Shown: positions 31,738 through 43,780 of the stretch, one piece after another
Layout of the letters: every line of letters starts with the position of its first letter
Numbering within the stretch: the first letter of the stretch is position 1
Source of the DNA: Pogostemon cablin
Taxonomy: Eukaryota > Streptophyta > Magnoliopsida > Lamiales > Lamiaceae
NCBI GenBank assembly: GCA_023678885.1
Contig: JAHCLQ010000881.1
Location: 1-64,000 of the forward strand
DNA length: 64,000 nt
Direction: 5' to 3'
The notes under the pieces: model-generated
Seen by the model: the letters and a program-made list of their open reading frames with translations, nothing else
What the model was told of the DNA's origin: nothing
The model's database searches: none
Made by a program: the position numbers and the translations under genes

Positions 31738-33606
31738 ATGGCATCAAGATTTAGAAATCTATTTTCGAAACACAATTCAAGTAGCTCTAATATTATTCAA
31801 TCACATGAATTGCATATACAGGATAATAATCATTCAAATTGGACTATACCTGAACAACAAATTGAAACTATGTATCATATTGGTCCCCTTGATTTCAAAA
31901 CTGCTTTTTCAGTCAAAACTCATGAAGAGACTATTTCAATTCAAAAAGAATTTCAAAGTTTAAATCTTCTGTCAAATATTTCTATCAAAAAATATTTGGA
32001 AAAGAATTATAGATATATTCATTTTGGTTTAATTCAAGTTGCTATTAAACCTCTTGTTCATATTGGCGTTGATGCTCATGTTTACCTTGCTTTAAGGGAC
32101 AACAGGTTAAAAAGATACAAATCATCTTTACTCGCTATGATTCAAACAAATATTTGCAATGGTCCTATTTATTTCAATTGTGCTCCTGATTTTTCAGTTG
32201 ATATTACTGATCCTTTATTAATAAATTCATTAATTCTTGATATTCATATACAGAGCAATGAATTAAAAATCTTTGCAAAAATTTTGCTGCTATATATCGT
32301 GTTTATTTTCGCGTTATGTCTTCACAGCTCAATCCAAAATTCATTATGCATCCTACTTCCAAAGAAGAAACTGTTATGCTTCAAATAGAAGCAAACAGAT
32401 CCAATTACTTTGTCCCCAAAAGACTCAAGTGGAATGAAATAACCATTCCCAATGAATTCATAATCAATAATCCTCAAATACCAAGAGGAACTGAAAGACA
32501 CGAAGTCTCCGAAATAGAAGAAGACTCTGAAGGAAGAATACTCCTCAGATTCAACTCTATGAGACAGAATGATGTTGTTCCCAACATCAGGATTCAAGAA
32601 ATCAATTCCAGAGCCTCTTTTTCAGATAACTCTGGTTATCAAAACTTCAAAGTCAATTTCAAAACCCCAATTCCTTCTTATCAAGAATCTGTTAACCCAG
32701 GTTCCCCTACTGCAAGTTCTCCTACTGATTTTCAAATGGAAAATTGTATTTCAATGATTTTTTCTAAAGACTTTACTCCAAATTTCAAATATCTTTATAA
32801 GAGTTTCAGTGATGAAACGATTAGAAAAGATTTGTTTTTAAAATTTGACAAAGAATTTCGAATAAAATTAAATGATATTTGGAAAGAAGAACTTCAAAAC
32901 AAATACAGGTTAAACATTTCTCTTTTGAATTGGTTTGACACTTATTGCAAAATAAACAATATTTGTAACATTTCTGATGAAGTTCATTCTTTAAATCAGA
33001 TTAATGTTCAAAAAAGTATTTACAAAAAATGGGAACTTGACAATGGTGTTACTCTTTCCTCTGTTCATCCTCCTTTACAAAATATAAAGATTTCTTTAGA
33101 CAAAGATAAAATCCCAGCTACCCCTTTTCGAACAGGAGAGGGAGATGTTGCTAAGGATGTCAAAAAGGTTATTGAACAAAATAATTTTTCAAATCAAATT
33201 CTTCATACTATTGCAGAACAGGTGGATAGCCTATCGGTGAAATTAGATTCAAAACCCTTTGATTCCAAATTTCCAAATAGTATTTCTACTCCTCATTTTA
33301 TTCCAAGAAGCCTTCCTACTAATATTGAAAAGAATTTGCAACTCCCTGCAAGTTCTAACCTTATTGATAGAATTTCAAAAAAGCTCGTTGAAACTTCATC
33401 CTCTCAAAACAATGAAGCTTCGACCTCTTATACTTCAAAAGCCACTACTCCTCATGTTTCAAACATTAATTGTTTGGACAAAGACAAAAAGATTTCATCA
33501 AAAATCTCGTATGAATCGAATCTGATAATAATGAGATTAATAAAATCCGCATTCAATCTGGAAAAAAAGCCTTTTATAATAATAGATTAATAAAATCCGC
33601 ATTCAA
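31738..33606 (+). pseudogene. Copy 9 movement and coat protein, two frameshifts, truncated
   Basis: Starts MASRFRN with an intact movement-protein core (one change, DAPVY to DAHVY). A one-base loss near 32264 shifts the frame after 178 residues; the true frame resumes as the 424-codon frame at 32316-33590. A second one-base loss near 33518 shifts it again. A 24-base word is repeated (33534-33557 and 33583-33606) and the sequence then jumps into protease, deleting the rest of the coat protein, the zinc knuckle and the protease active site. Confidence 0.8.
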
Positions 33607-34733
33607 TTTGCATAAGAGAAGGTCTTATTCCTTCAATTTATTATGAAAAAACAAATGAAAGGCTTGTGGCAGCTAATGCTACTCCTCTTCATATTAAATA
33701 CAAACTTTCAAAAGCTTTCATTTGCAATAATGGTTATTGTTTCAAAACCAATTTCATACTTGTCAAAAATTAAAGTCAAGACATTATTTTGGGTAATCCC
33801 TTCTTGACTATTATTTATCCTTTCAAAGTTAATGGTACTGGTATTACTACCAATATCATGGGAAAAGATATTCATTTCAAATTTGTTAATCTTATTAAAG
33901 AAAGAGAAGTATCTCTTCTTCAAAATTACTATATTTCTCAAATTAATGCTATTGAATTCAAAAAATCTCATATAGATTTTCTCAAAGAAGAAGTTTCTTA
34001 CTTTCGTATTGAAAATGAACTTCTTAAAAAGGATATTCAAAACAGAATTTTAGTTTTCGAAAATGTTTTAAAAAAAGAAGTATGCTCTGATCTTCCCAAT
34101 GTTTTCTGGGAAAGAAAGAAGCATATTGTTTCTTTACCTTATATTATTGGTTTCAATGAAAAATCTATTCAAATGAATCATGGTCTTCTCAACACCTGCA
34201 AAGATGAAATCAAATCCCTTCTTTCCATTATTATAAAATGGAATAGATATTTTATTCCCAATAAAAGAGATCTGATCAAAAGATTGCATAAAGCATGCAT
34301 TTTTTCAAAATTCGATCTTAAATCTGACTTTTGGCAGATACAGATCAGAGAAGAAGACAAATACAAAAATATTTTCATATTCCTTTATTCTGACCCCTTT
34401 ATTATTTACATTGAGTCTGATATTCATACTAATCTCATTAAAAAGATAAAAGTTCAGGATAATTCAAATTTTTGTTTAAAAATACCTATACCTAAGGCTT
34501 CAAGGTCTTATGACTTTAATAGCAGGTATAGTAGTATTCTTATACAAAGAATTCAAACTAATCATGCATCTCATACATTCATAAAGCAAATTATTTATTG
34601 CATAAAAGAAATTTTTCAAAAATATTTTTCTAAAAAATTATTATTTCATGTCTATATAAAGGACATCAAAGGAGATGATGATTCATTACCCTTACCTATC
34701 ATCCTAACCCAAGAATTTATCCTGCAGAAAACC
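33607..34733 (+). pseudogene. Copy 9 protease tail and doubly deleted RT
   Basis: Begins at CIREGLIPS just after the protease active site, which is missing. A TTA-to-TAA stop at 33771-33773 is the same as in copy 8. From 33789 the frame is open through a lineage-B RT lacking the fingers block, YIDD and RNase H core, and also lacking seven codons (IITKARP) as in copy 4. It continues in frame into ORF2. Confidence 0.75.
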
Positions 34734-35516
34734 ATGAGTAAATTCAGACCTCAAACTTCTCAAAACTATTCAAAATCATTAACCATGAGTGAATCCAAGT
34801 TTCAAGCTTCTCATATTTATTCAAAGCCCTTAGGAAATACTAACTTTCCTATCCTTTCAGAATTCCCTAGTACTACTAAACCTTCATTTTCTCAACTTGA
34901 TAACCATAAGACTCCTAAGTGTTTACATTCAAACCCTTGTTATACCAAACCTTTTGATAAAACCATTCCCAAATCACCTGCAATACTAGAGTTTGATTCT
35001 AGTACATATTCCAAACCCAACCATCAGAATAGAACTCTTATTCAAGCTGATGATGGTACTTCTTACCATATTCAAAATTGGAGTAATAGCACTTTTTGGC
35101 CAAAATACTATGATGGAAAGAATAGTTCTATACAACAATATTACAATATTTTGTATAGGCAGATGGTCGAAAAGGAACATGTAGCAAATGAAAGATTTCA
35201 AAATAGTTATCAAAGGTCATGGGAAAGAACATTAGCAAGAAGAAAATATTCTCATGAAGAATACCTAGAAGATTTACGCCAAGAGACAATTTTATGCTCA
35301 AAAGATGTTTCAAGGAATATAGTAGAAATTCAAAGTTTTACAGAAATCCAGGGAAGAATTCCTGGACATCTTCTATGGAAAAAGAGATCTAATCAAAGTC
35401 CAAAAGAAATTTGCAAACCTTACTATTTTACATGGTGGTGGTCTCCAAGCAGCAACAATTCAGAAGAAAGTTCATCAGAAGAATCAGAATGTGATCAAGA
35501 CCCATTTGATCTGTGA
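34734..35516 (+). CDS. Chimeric ORF2, 260 residues, intact (copy 9)
   Basis: Lineage-B start (17 residues) on a complete ORF2-A body with the DQDPFDL tail found in copies 3 and 4. Uninterrupted. It is fused in frame to the upstream RT remnant in a 575-codon frame (33789-35516). Function unknown. Confidence 0.7.
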   Translation: MSKFRPQTSQNYSKSLTMSESKFQASHIYSKPLGNTNFPILSEFPSTTKPSFSQLDNHKTPKCLHSNPCYTKPFDKTIPKSPAILEFDSSTYSKPNHQNRTLIQADDGTSYHIQNWSNSTFWPKYYDGKNSSIQQYYNILYRQMVEKEHVANERFQNSYQRSWERTLARRKYSHEEYLEDLRQETILCSKDVSRNIVEIQSFTEIQGRIPGHLLWKKRSNQSPKEICKPYYFTWWWSPSSNNSEESSSEESECDQDPFDL

Positions 35517-35526
35517 CTATCTTCTG

Positions 35527-35730
35527 AAAATTCAAAAGAAAAGAAAAAGAAAGAAAAGAAAAAAGAAAAATTCAAAAGAAAAGAAAAAGAAAGAAAAGAA
35601 AAAGAAAAATTCAAAAGAAAGGAAAAAGAAAGAAAAGAAAAGAAAAAATTCAAAAGAGAAAGAAAAGAAAAGAAAAAATTCAAAAGAAAAGAAAAAGAGA
35701 GAAAAACAAATAGAGAAAAAGAAAAATTCA
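35527..35730 (+). repeat. Purine tract, copy 9
   Basis: Appears identical to the copy 3 tract. Confidence 0.75.
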
Positions 35731-36134
35731 AAATTCCTCTCATCAGATAGATTTATTAAAATTTTGAGTCAGAAGTTTCTCGGTGAAACGAGTACTCAAT
35801 AATTTTGATAAAACAGACCAACTACTTTGGTCATTTTATTCAAAAGCAGGTACCAAATTCAAAAGCTGTCTTCCACTTTGTCAAAAGATGGACGAATCAT
35901 TCAAAAGCAGTCATTCACTATTCAAAAAGCAAGCAGCCAAGCACTGTAGCAAAGGTCACTATTCATATCACTGTAGCAGTCGAATTCACTGTTCACATCA
36001 CTGTAGCAGCCGACACATCACTGTAGCAGTCACTATTCCAACAACCAATAGAGACATTTCAACAACCGCACTCAACCTGTGATCAAATGCAGATCAAATT
36101 CAAATTTAAATGCAGATTCAAAGGAAGACACTGA

Positions 36135-36147
36135 CTATAAATAAGTC
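36135..36147 (+). promoter_or_regulatory. TATA box, copy 9 downstream promoter
   Basis: CTATAAATAAGTC. Transcripts would enter the hairpin and then antisense copy 10. Confidence 0.6.
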
Positions 36148-36388
36148 AGTTTATTTCATTGTAAATCATCATACAATTTTAGAAAGAAAACTTTAGATCA
36201 AACAAATTCCAAGCTTAGAATTCAATCCTTGTATTCCAACATTCTAAAAAACCCTCATATCCCTTTCAAATCACTGTATTCAATCCTTGTAATTCATATC
36301 TCCATTAATTCAAAGTACGTTTTACTCAAAGTTTCATTGTTTTCAATTTGTTATTTACATTCATACTCTGATAATTCATACCATGTCC

Positions 36389-36488
36389 ATATTCATGCAT
36401 ACAATTATCCTGTTCAAAGCGATCCATTCCCAAATGGTATCATTTGACACTGGATCGGTTTGAACAGGATAATTGTATGCATGAATAT
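36389..36488. repeat. Inverted repeat, 37-base arms, at inversion junction
   Basis: Arms 36389-36425 and 36452-36488 are leader sequence in opposite orientations with one mismatch (AAGC against AACC). The 26-base loop contains the truncated primer-binding site. Confidence 0.85.
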
Positions 36489-37798
36489 CTGACCAAGAAT
36501 CAGGATTCTTTTTTAATCTTTGAAAAAGAGGTTTACAAACAGTTCTTAGTTTTGGAAAAAATTCAGACACATAATTTAAGCAACCTAGAAATCTTTGTAA
36601 CTGATTTTTATCCTTAATAATATCAGGAAATTTATCAGTAAATTCAATAGCTCTAGAAATGGGTTTTATTGTGCCTTTTGAAATATCGTAACCCAAAAAT
36701 CTAATTTTTGTTTGAAAAAGCTTAATTTTAGGGGCAGAAATAACTAAACCATTCTTTTTGCAAATATAAAGAAAAGTTTTGAGATGTTTGAAATGCTGCT
36801 CTATATTTTGAGAAAATATCAAAATATCATCTATATAAACAATAGAGAAATCAGAATAGTTATTGAAAATATCATTCATAATATTTTGAAATTCGGAAGG
36901 AGCATTTTTTAAACCAAATGGCATTACATTCCATTCGTAATGACCAAAAGGAACTGTGAAGGCAGTTTTGTATTTGTCTTCTTCTCTAATCTGTATCTGC
37001 CAAAAGCCAGACTTAAGATCGAATTTTGAAAAAATGCATGCTTTATGCAATCTTTTGATCAGATCTCTTTTATTAGGAATAAGATATCTAATCCATTCCA
37101 GAACATCATTGAGTGGTTTGTAATTAATGACGAGTCTGGGGACTCCTCTTTCTTTCTCTGCTTGAATATTAACATAAAAGGCAGGACAACTCCAAGGTGA
37201 CTTAGAGGGTCTTATGAGCCTTTTGGAAAGAAGGGATTTGATTTCCTCTTTGCAGATGTTGAGAAGATCATGATTCATTTGAATAGGTCTTGCTTTTGTT
37301 ATTATAGATTTTTCATTGAAACCAGTAATATAAGGTAAAGAAACAATATGCTTTTTTCTTTCCCAGAAAGCATTGGGAAGATCAGAGCATACTTCTTTTT
37401 TCAAAATATTTTCGAAATCTAAAATTCTGTTTTGAATATCCTTTTTAAGAAGTTCATTTTCAATACGAAAGTAAGAGACTTCTTCTTTGAGAAAATCTAT
37501 ATGAGATTTTTTGAATTCAATAGCATTAATATGAGAAATATAGTAATTTTGAAGAAGAGATACTTCTCTTTCTTTAATAGGATTAACAAATTTGAAATGA
37601 ATATCTTTTCCCATGATATTGGTAGTAATACCAGTACCATTAACTTTGAAAGGATAAATAATAGTCAAGAAGGGGTTACCCAAAATAATGTCTTGACTTA
37701 AATTTTTGACAAGTATGAAATTGGTTTTGAAACAATAACCATTATTGCAAATGAAAGCTTTTGAAAGTTTGTATTTAATATGAAGAGGAGTAGCATTA
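36489..37798 (-). pseudogene. Copy 10 RT with YIDD, RNase H missing
   Basis: The open frame 36376-37683 (435 codons) includes the protease tail, RT fingers with VPRLVINYKPLND and YIDDILIFSQ, and the thumb/connection part to PDSWSDIH, where it runs into leader sequence at the inversion. RNase H is absent. Upstream, a one-base loss near 37800 (AGCTGCC to AGCTCC on the plus strand) separates it from the protease active site. Confidence 0.8.
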
Positions 37799-40350
37799 GC
37801 TCCACAAGCCTTTCATTTGTTTTTTCATAATAAATTGAAGGAATATGACCTTCTCTTATGCAATTCTGATCAGCTCCACTATCTATAAGACAGGAAGCAC
37901 TGATCTGAAAGTCATCAATAATTAAATTTATAATTGAATACCATTTTTGAAAAGCTATGTGTTCGATACTTTGAATAGCTTCATTGTCTTAAATACTCAA
38001 TGTAGTATCTATCACTTGGTTTTTTGAAGAGCTTTCAGGGATATCAAAAGTAGGAATATCAAAAGTACTTTTGAAAATAGATAATTTGGTTTCTAAATCC
38101 AAATCTTTGGAATGAAGATTATTAATCTCAGAATAGAGGTTTTGAATTTCAGCTTTTAGAGTATTTATCTCTCGCTGAAGATCATTAATAGTAATATCTG
38201 TTGTGATTAAAGAAGAGGTAGGAGCTTTGTTGAAGAGCTTTGAAATACTGAATGGTTCAATGATAACAGGAGGTTTCTCTTTATTAGGAGGATGATTGTT
38301 AAGAACAATATTCCTTAATCTAAGAAGATATTTCTGTTTTTCTTCTAGATCAGGAACTTTATCAATAAGATCGAACAAGAGTTCTTGTTCAGTATTGTCT
38401 TTTGAAATGACATTAATATTTATTGGACAGAATCCTTGACAAGAGGACTTGTCTATTTCAGATTCTGAGCTTGTGAAAACTTCTTCTAAATCAGAACTTG
38501 AATTAGAATCATTTGAATATTCATTTTGAGAATTACCATCAGAAATTAATAATGAAGAAATCTTGTCTCTCAGGATTTCATCATCACGAAATATCTCATT
38601 AATCTTCTTTTGTAAAGAGCATTCATTAGCTTTATGACCTTTTTTGTGACATTTGAAACAAGTAAATTGAAAATTGTCAAAATTCTTTTTAAAAGTTTTT
38701 CTTTTTGAAAATTTAGGCCTTTTGTAAAATTTTTCTTTGAAATCATTTTTATAACGTTTTTTAGGAAAATGCTTTGTTTTCAATCTTGAAGAAGGAGCTT
38801 GAATCTTTTATTATCCAAAAGCTTCGCAGAATGAACCAATCTCCTTACGGTATCTATTCTTTTCAGATCCGTACTTAGATTGTATTTTTAATTCTGAACA
38901 CAAAGCTAGTCCTTCTTTTTTGACGAAAGCAAATAATTGACCATATGTAATTGTTTCAAAAGGAATGTCACTTTGACTAGTAGCTTCCTTAAGCTTTTGA
39001 TGAATTCTTTCACCGAAAAGTTTAGGAAGTCCAGCTATGAATCTTTCTTTCCAAAATGAAGCATTGCAATCATTTCTTTTTAATATATGAGTAAGGAAAA
39101 CATCTTTGTACCATCTATAATCAGATAATGTAGGGCATCTGATATTAGATAATATAACTTGTGTTGAATCAAGTTTTTCTTTAGGATTACCAATGAAATA
39201 CATGCCAATAGTAAGTATCAACATGTCACAAGCATCGTTTTTGTTATTAATAGTTCCATCGGGTTCTTCAACCTCAATGGTATGTTGAAGAATATTTTGT
39301 TTGTCGGTGAGAGTAAGGGAGTTATCCCACCAGTTTTTTAGCTGACCAGTGAAGCCAGTAATAATAAGAGCGGCGGCGCTCTCTTCTTTTTGATTCTGGG
39401 CTTTATAAGCAACTCTAGCCATGCCCATTTCTTGAAGGGTATTAAGGATTTCATATTCTGATTTGCCATCTATGTTCCATTCATGGATAGATTGGCCATC
39501 GTATTTGGCATTGCTTTTGAAATGAGCTCTCTCTTCGAATAGAATATCCGGAGGGGAATATCTATTATTATAAAAGGCTTTTGTTCCAGATTGAAAGCGG
39601 ATTTTATTAATCTCATTATTATCAGATTCTGATTCATATGAGATTTTTGATGAAATCTTTTTGTCTTTGTCCAAACAATTAATGTTTGAAACATGAGGAG
39701 TAGTGGCTTTTGAAGTATAAGAGGTCGAAGCTTCATTGTTTTGAGAGGATGAAGTTTCAACGAGCTTTTTTGAAATTCTATTAATGAGGCTAGAACTTGC
39801 AGGGAGTTGCAAATTCTTTTCAATATTAGTAGGAAGGCTTCTTGGAATAAAATGAGGAGTAGAAATACTATTTGGAAATTTGGAATCAAAGGGTTTTGAA
39901 TCTATCTTTACCGATAGGCTATCCACCTGTTCTGCAATAGTATGAAGAATTTGATTTGAAAAATTATTTTGTTCAATGACCTTTTTGTCATCCTTAGCAA
40001 CATCTCCCTCTCCTGTTCGAAAAGGGGTAGCTGGGATTTTTCCTTTTTCTAAAGAAATCTTTATATTTTGTAAAGGAAGATGAACAGAGGAAACAGTAAC
40101 ACCATTGTCAAGTTCCCATTTTTTGTAAATACTTTTTTGAACATTAATCTGATTTAAAGAATGAACTTCATCAGAAATGTTACAAATATTGTTTATTTTG
40201 CAATAAGTGTCAAACCAATTCAAAAGAGAAATGTTTGACCTGTATTTGTTTTGAAGTTCTTCTTTCCAAATATCATTTAATTTTATTCGAAATTCTTTAT
40301 CAAATTTTAAAAACCAATCTTTTCTAATCGTTTCATCACTGAAACTCTTA
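37799..40350 (-). pseudogene. Copy 10 coat protein and protease, two stops
   Basis: One frame: coat protein from near ETIRKDWFLKF at the inversion junction (about 40350) down to a double stop at 38811, where GGA TTA CAA has become GGA TAA TAA. It continues with zinc knuckle, acidic stretch and coiled coil to a TCA-to-TAA stop at 37989-37991. A 15-base in-frame duplication (FDIPT repeated) lies near 38042-38062. The protease LIDSGAD follows (about 37875). Confidence 0.8.
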
Positions 40351-40351
40351 T

Positions 40352-41105
40352 ACAGATATATTCATTTTGGTTTAATTCAAGTTGCTATTAAACCGCTTGT
40401 TCATATTGGCGTTGATGCTCCTGTTTACCTTGCTTTAAGGGATAACAGGTTAAAAAGATACAAATCTTCATCACTAGCTATGATTCAAACAAATATTTGC
40501 AATGGTCCTATTTATTTCAATTGTGCTCCTGATTTTTCAGTTGATATTACTGATCCTTTATTAATAGATTCATTAATTCTTGATATTCATTTACAGAGCA
40601 ATGAATTCAAAAATCTTTGCAAAAATTTTGCTGTTATATATCGTGTTTATTTTCGCGTTATGTCTTCACAACTCAATCCAAAATTCATTATGCATCCTAC
40701 TTCCAAAGAAGAAACTGTTATGCTTCAAATAGAAGCAAACAGATCCAATTACTTTGTCCCCAAAAGACTCAAGTGGAATGAAATAACCATTCCCAATGAA
40801 TTCATAATCAATAATCCTCAAATACCAAGAGGAATTGAAAGACACGAAGTCTCCGAAATAGAAGAAGACTCTGAAGGAAGAATACTCCTCAGATTCAACT
40901 CTATGAGACAGAATGATGTTGTTCCCAACATCAGGATTCAAGAAATCAATTCCAGAGCCTCTTTTTCAGATAACTCTGGTTATCAAAACTTCAAAGTCAA
41001 TTTCAAAACTCCAATTCCTTATTATCAAGAATCTGTTAACCCAGGTTCCCCTACTGCAAGTTCTCATACTGATTTTCTAACGGAAAATTGTATTTCAATG
41101 ATTTT
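40352..41105 (+). pseudogene. Copy 11 movement protein core and coat start, no N-terminus
   Basis: Plus-strand sequence from RYIHFGLIQVAIK, with the start codon and first 90 residues missing at the inversion junction. The frame is open through the 30K core and the coat-protein N-part to about 41105, where it runs into inverted RT. Confidence 0.8.
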
Positions 41106-41427
41106 CTGTATCTGCCAAAAGTCAGATTTAAGATCGAATTTTGAAAAAATGCATGCTTTATGCAATCTTTTGATCAGATCTCTTTTATAGGGAATAAAAT
41201 ATCTATTCCATTTTATAATAATGGAAAGAAGGGATTTGATTTCATCTTTGCAGATGTTGAGAAGACCATGATTCATTTGAATAGGTCTTGCTTTTGTTAT
41301 TATAGATTTTTCATTGAAACCAGTAATATAAGGTAAAGAAACAATATGCTTTTTTCTTTCCCAGAAAGCATTGGGAAGATCAGAGCATACTTCTTTTTTC
41401 AAAACATTTTCGAAATCTAAAATTCTG
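41106..41427 (-). pseudogene. Inverted RT piece, first occurrence
   Basis: Minus-strand lineage-B RT from ILDFENV to SDFWQIQ (doubly deleted type, SLLSIIIKWNRYF), inserted between plus-strand coat and RT sequence. The right junction shares ATTCTG. The same piece with the same junctions recurs at 44806-45127. Confidence 0.85.
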
Positions 41428-41768
41428 ACCCCTTTATTATTTACATTGAGTCTGAGATTCATACTAATCTCATTAAAAAGATAAAAGTTCAGGATAATTC
41501 AAATTTTTGTTTAAAAATACCTATACCTAAGGCTTCAAGGTCTTATGACTTTAATAGCAGGTATAGTAGTATTCTTATACAAAGAATTCAAACTAATCAT
41601 GCATCTCATACATTCATAAAGCAAATTATTTATTGCATAAAAGAAAATTTTCAAAAATATTTTTCTAAAAAATTATTATTTCATGTCTATATAAAGGACA
41701 TCAAAGGAGATGATGATTCATTACCCTTACCTATCATCCTAACCCAAGAATTTATCCTGCAGAAAACC
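41428..41768 (+). pseudogene. Copy 11 RT/RNase H remnant
   Basis: Lineage-B tail of ORF1 from SDPFIIYIES to EFILQKT, open and in frame with ORF2 at 41769. Confidence 0.75.
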
Positions 41769-42545
41769 ATGAGTAAATTCAGACCTCAAACTTCTCAAAA
41801 CTATTCAAAATCATTAACCATGAGTGAATCCAAGTTTCAAGCTTCTCATATTTATTCAAAGCCCTTAGGAAATACTAACTTTCCTATCCTTTCAGAATTC
41901 CCTAGTACTACTAAACCTTCATTTTCTCAACTTGATAACCATAAGACTCCTAAGTGTTTACATTCAAACCCTTGTTATACTAAACCTTTTGATAAAACCA
42001 TTTCCAAATCACCTGCAATACTAGAGTATGATTCTAGTATATATTCCAAACCCAACCATCAAGATAGAACTCTTATTCAAGCTGATGATGGTACTTCTTA
42101 CCATATTCAAAATTGGAGTAATAGCACTTTTTGGCCAAAATACTATGATGAAAAGAATAGTTCTATACAACAATATTACAATATTTTGTATAGACAAATG
42201 GTCGAGAAAGAACATGTAGCAAATGAAAGATTTCAAAATAGTTATCAAAGATCATGGGAAAGAACATTAGCCAGAAGCAAATATTCTCATGAAGAATATT
42301 TAGAAGATTTACGCCAAGAGACAATTTTATGCTCAAAAGATGTTTCAAGGAATATAGCAGAAATTCAAAGTTTTACAGAAATCCAGGGAAGAATTCCTGG
42401 ACATCTTCAATGGAAAAGAAGATCTAATCAAAGTCCAAAAGAAATTTGTAAACCCTACTATTTTACATGGTGGTGGTCTCCAAGCAGCAACAATTCAAAA
42501 GCAAGTTCATCAGAGGAATCAGAATATGGTGATCCTGATTTGTGA
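41769..42545 (+). CDS. Chimeric ORF2, 258 residues, intact (copy 11)
   Basis: Same B-start/A-body structure and EYGDPDL tail as copy 8, uninterrupted. Function unknown. Confidence 0.7.
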   Translation: MSKFRPQTSQNYSKSLTMSESKFQASHIYSKPLGNTNFPILSEFPSTTKPSFSQLDNHKTPKCLHSNPCYTKPFDKTISKSPAILEYDSSIYSKPNHQDRTLIQADDGTSYHIQNWSNSTFWPKYYDEKNSSIQQYYNILYRQMVEKEHVANERFQNSYQRSWERTLARSKYSHEEYLEDLRQETILCSKDVSRNIAEIQSFTEIQGRIPGHLQWKRRSNQSPKEICKPYYFTWWWSPSSNNSKASSSEESEYGDPDL

Positions 42546-42554
42546 CTATCTTTT

Positions 42555-42709
42555 GAAAATTCAAAAGAAAAGAAAAAGAAAGAAAAGAAAAAGAAAAATT
42601 CAAAAGAAAAGAAAAAGAAAGAAAAGAAAAAGAAAAATTCAAAAGAAAAGAAAAAAGGAGAAAAAGAAAAAAAAAAAGAGAAATACATAAGGAAAAGAAG
42701 AAAAATTCA
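42555..42709 (+). repeat. Purine tract, copy 11
   Basis: About three 39-bp A/G units plus an irregular end. Confidence 0.75.
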
Positions 42710-43127
42710 AAATTCCTCTCATCAGATAGATTTATTGAAATTTTGAGTCAGAAGTTTCTCTGTGAAACGAGTACTCAATAATTTTGATAAAACAGACCAA
42801 CTACTCTGGTCATTTTATTCAAAAGCAGGTACCAAATTCAAAAGTTGTATTCCATTTTGTCAAAAGATGGACGAATCAATCAAAAGCAGCCATTCACTAT
42901 TCAAAAAGCAAGCAGCCAAGCACTGTAGCAAAAGTCACTATTCATATCACTGTAGCAGCCGACATATCACTGTAGCAGTCACTATTCATATCACTGTAGC
43001 AGCCCACACATCACTGTAGCAGTCACTATTCCATCAACTAATAAAGACATTTCAACAACCGCACTTAGCCTGTGATCAAATGCAGATCAAAATCAAATTC
43101 AAATGTAGATTCAAGAGAAGACTCTGA

Positions 43128-43140
43128 CTATAAATAAGTC
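43128..43140 (+). promoter_or_regulatory. TATA box, copy 11/12 promoter
   Basis: CTATAAATAAGTC, in position to drive copy 12. Confidence 0.65.
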
Positions 43141-43466
43141 AGTTTATTTCATTGTAAATCATAGAATTTACACAGAAAAATTTAGAGCAAAAATTTTAGA
43201 TCATACAATTTTAGAAAGAAAACTTTAGATCAAACAAATTCCAAGCTTAGAATTCAATCCTTGTATTCCAACATTCTAAAAAACCCTCATATCCCTTTTA
43301 AATCTCTGTATTCAATCCTTGTAATTCATATCTCCATTAATTCAAAGTTAGTTTTACTCAAAGTTTCATTGTTTTCAATTTGTTATTTACATTCATACTC
43401 TGATAATTCATACCATGTCCATATTCATGCATACAATTATCCTGTTCGTGCCGATCCATTCCCAAA

Positions 43467-43479
43467 TGGTATCAGAGCC
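43467..43479 (+). promoter_or_regulatory. Primer-binding site (copy 12)
   Basis: TGGTATCAGAGCC. The 301-base leader 43480-43780 follows. Confidence 0.85.
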
Positions 43480-43780
43480 TGTTTGGTTGTGATACGAAAA
43501 GAAAATTTCAAAAATTTTGATTACTGAATACTTGTGATAATTTCATAAGTATTAATTGTTGAACTAAGGTTCTGAATATTTACTGGATTCATAAGTATTA
43601 TTTGCTGCACTAGAAGGTGTGTTGGTAAGCGTGAATCCGTTGGTCAGCCTAAGTGGATTGGTGGTCCCGGTAGTGTTCCCGCATTTATAGCAAAGCAAAT
43701 ACTTACTTATTGTTGACAAGAAATATTCATACACTTTTAGCAAAACAATTAAAACTTATTGTTGTTACGACAAGTTATTC

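Larger units (their letters stand above)
35517..36443 (+). promoter_or_regulatory. Copy 9 intergenic region, leader and truncated primer-binding site
   Basis: Purine tract (35527-35730), four ACTGTAGCA elements (about 35941-36030), TATA box 36135-36147, then a leader about 60 bases shorter after the TATA box than in copy 5. It ends in TGGTATCA (36435-36442), the first eight bases of a primer-binding site, followed by an inversion. Confidence 0.7.
42546..43466 (+). promoter_or_regulatory. Copy 11/12 intergenic region and leader
   Basis: Purine tract (42555-42709), five ACTGTAGCA elements (about 42919-43022), TATA box 43128-43140, then a leader to the copy 12 primer-binding site. Confidence 0.7.

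Noticed and set aside
31667..31963. 98-codon frame overlapping the movement-protein start, present in every copy
   Set aside because: It starts at TTG and its conservation is explained by the overlapping movement-protein frame.
32322..32597. Antisense 91-codon and 62-codon frames over the coat/movement region, also found in all copies
   Set aside because: Mirror or shifted frames of ORF1, with no independent start or domain.
35783..36082. Cys/His/Ser-rich frame over the promoter (CSKGHYSYHCSS)
   Set aside because: It is a translation of the ACTGTAGCA element array with a GTG start, not a zinc finger.
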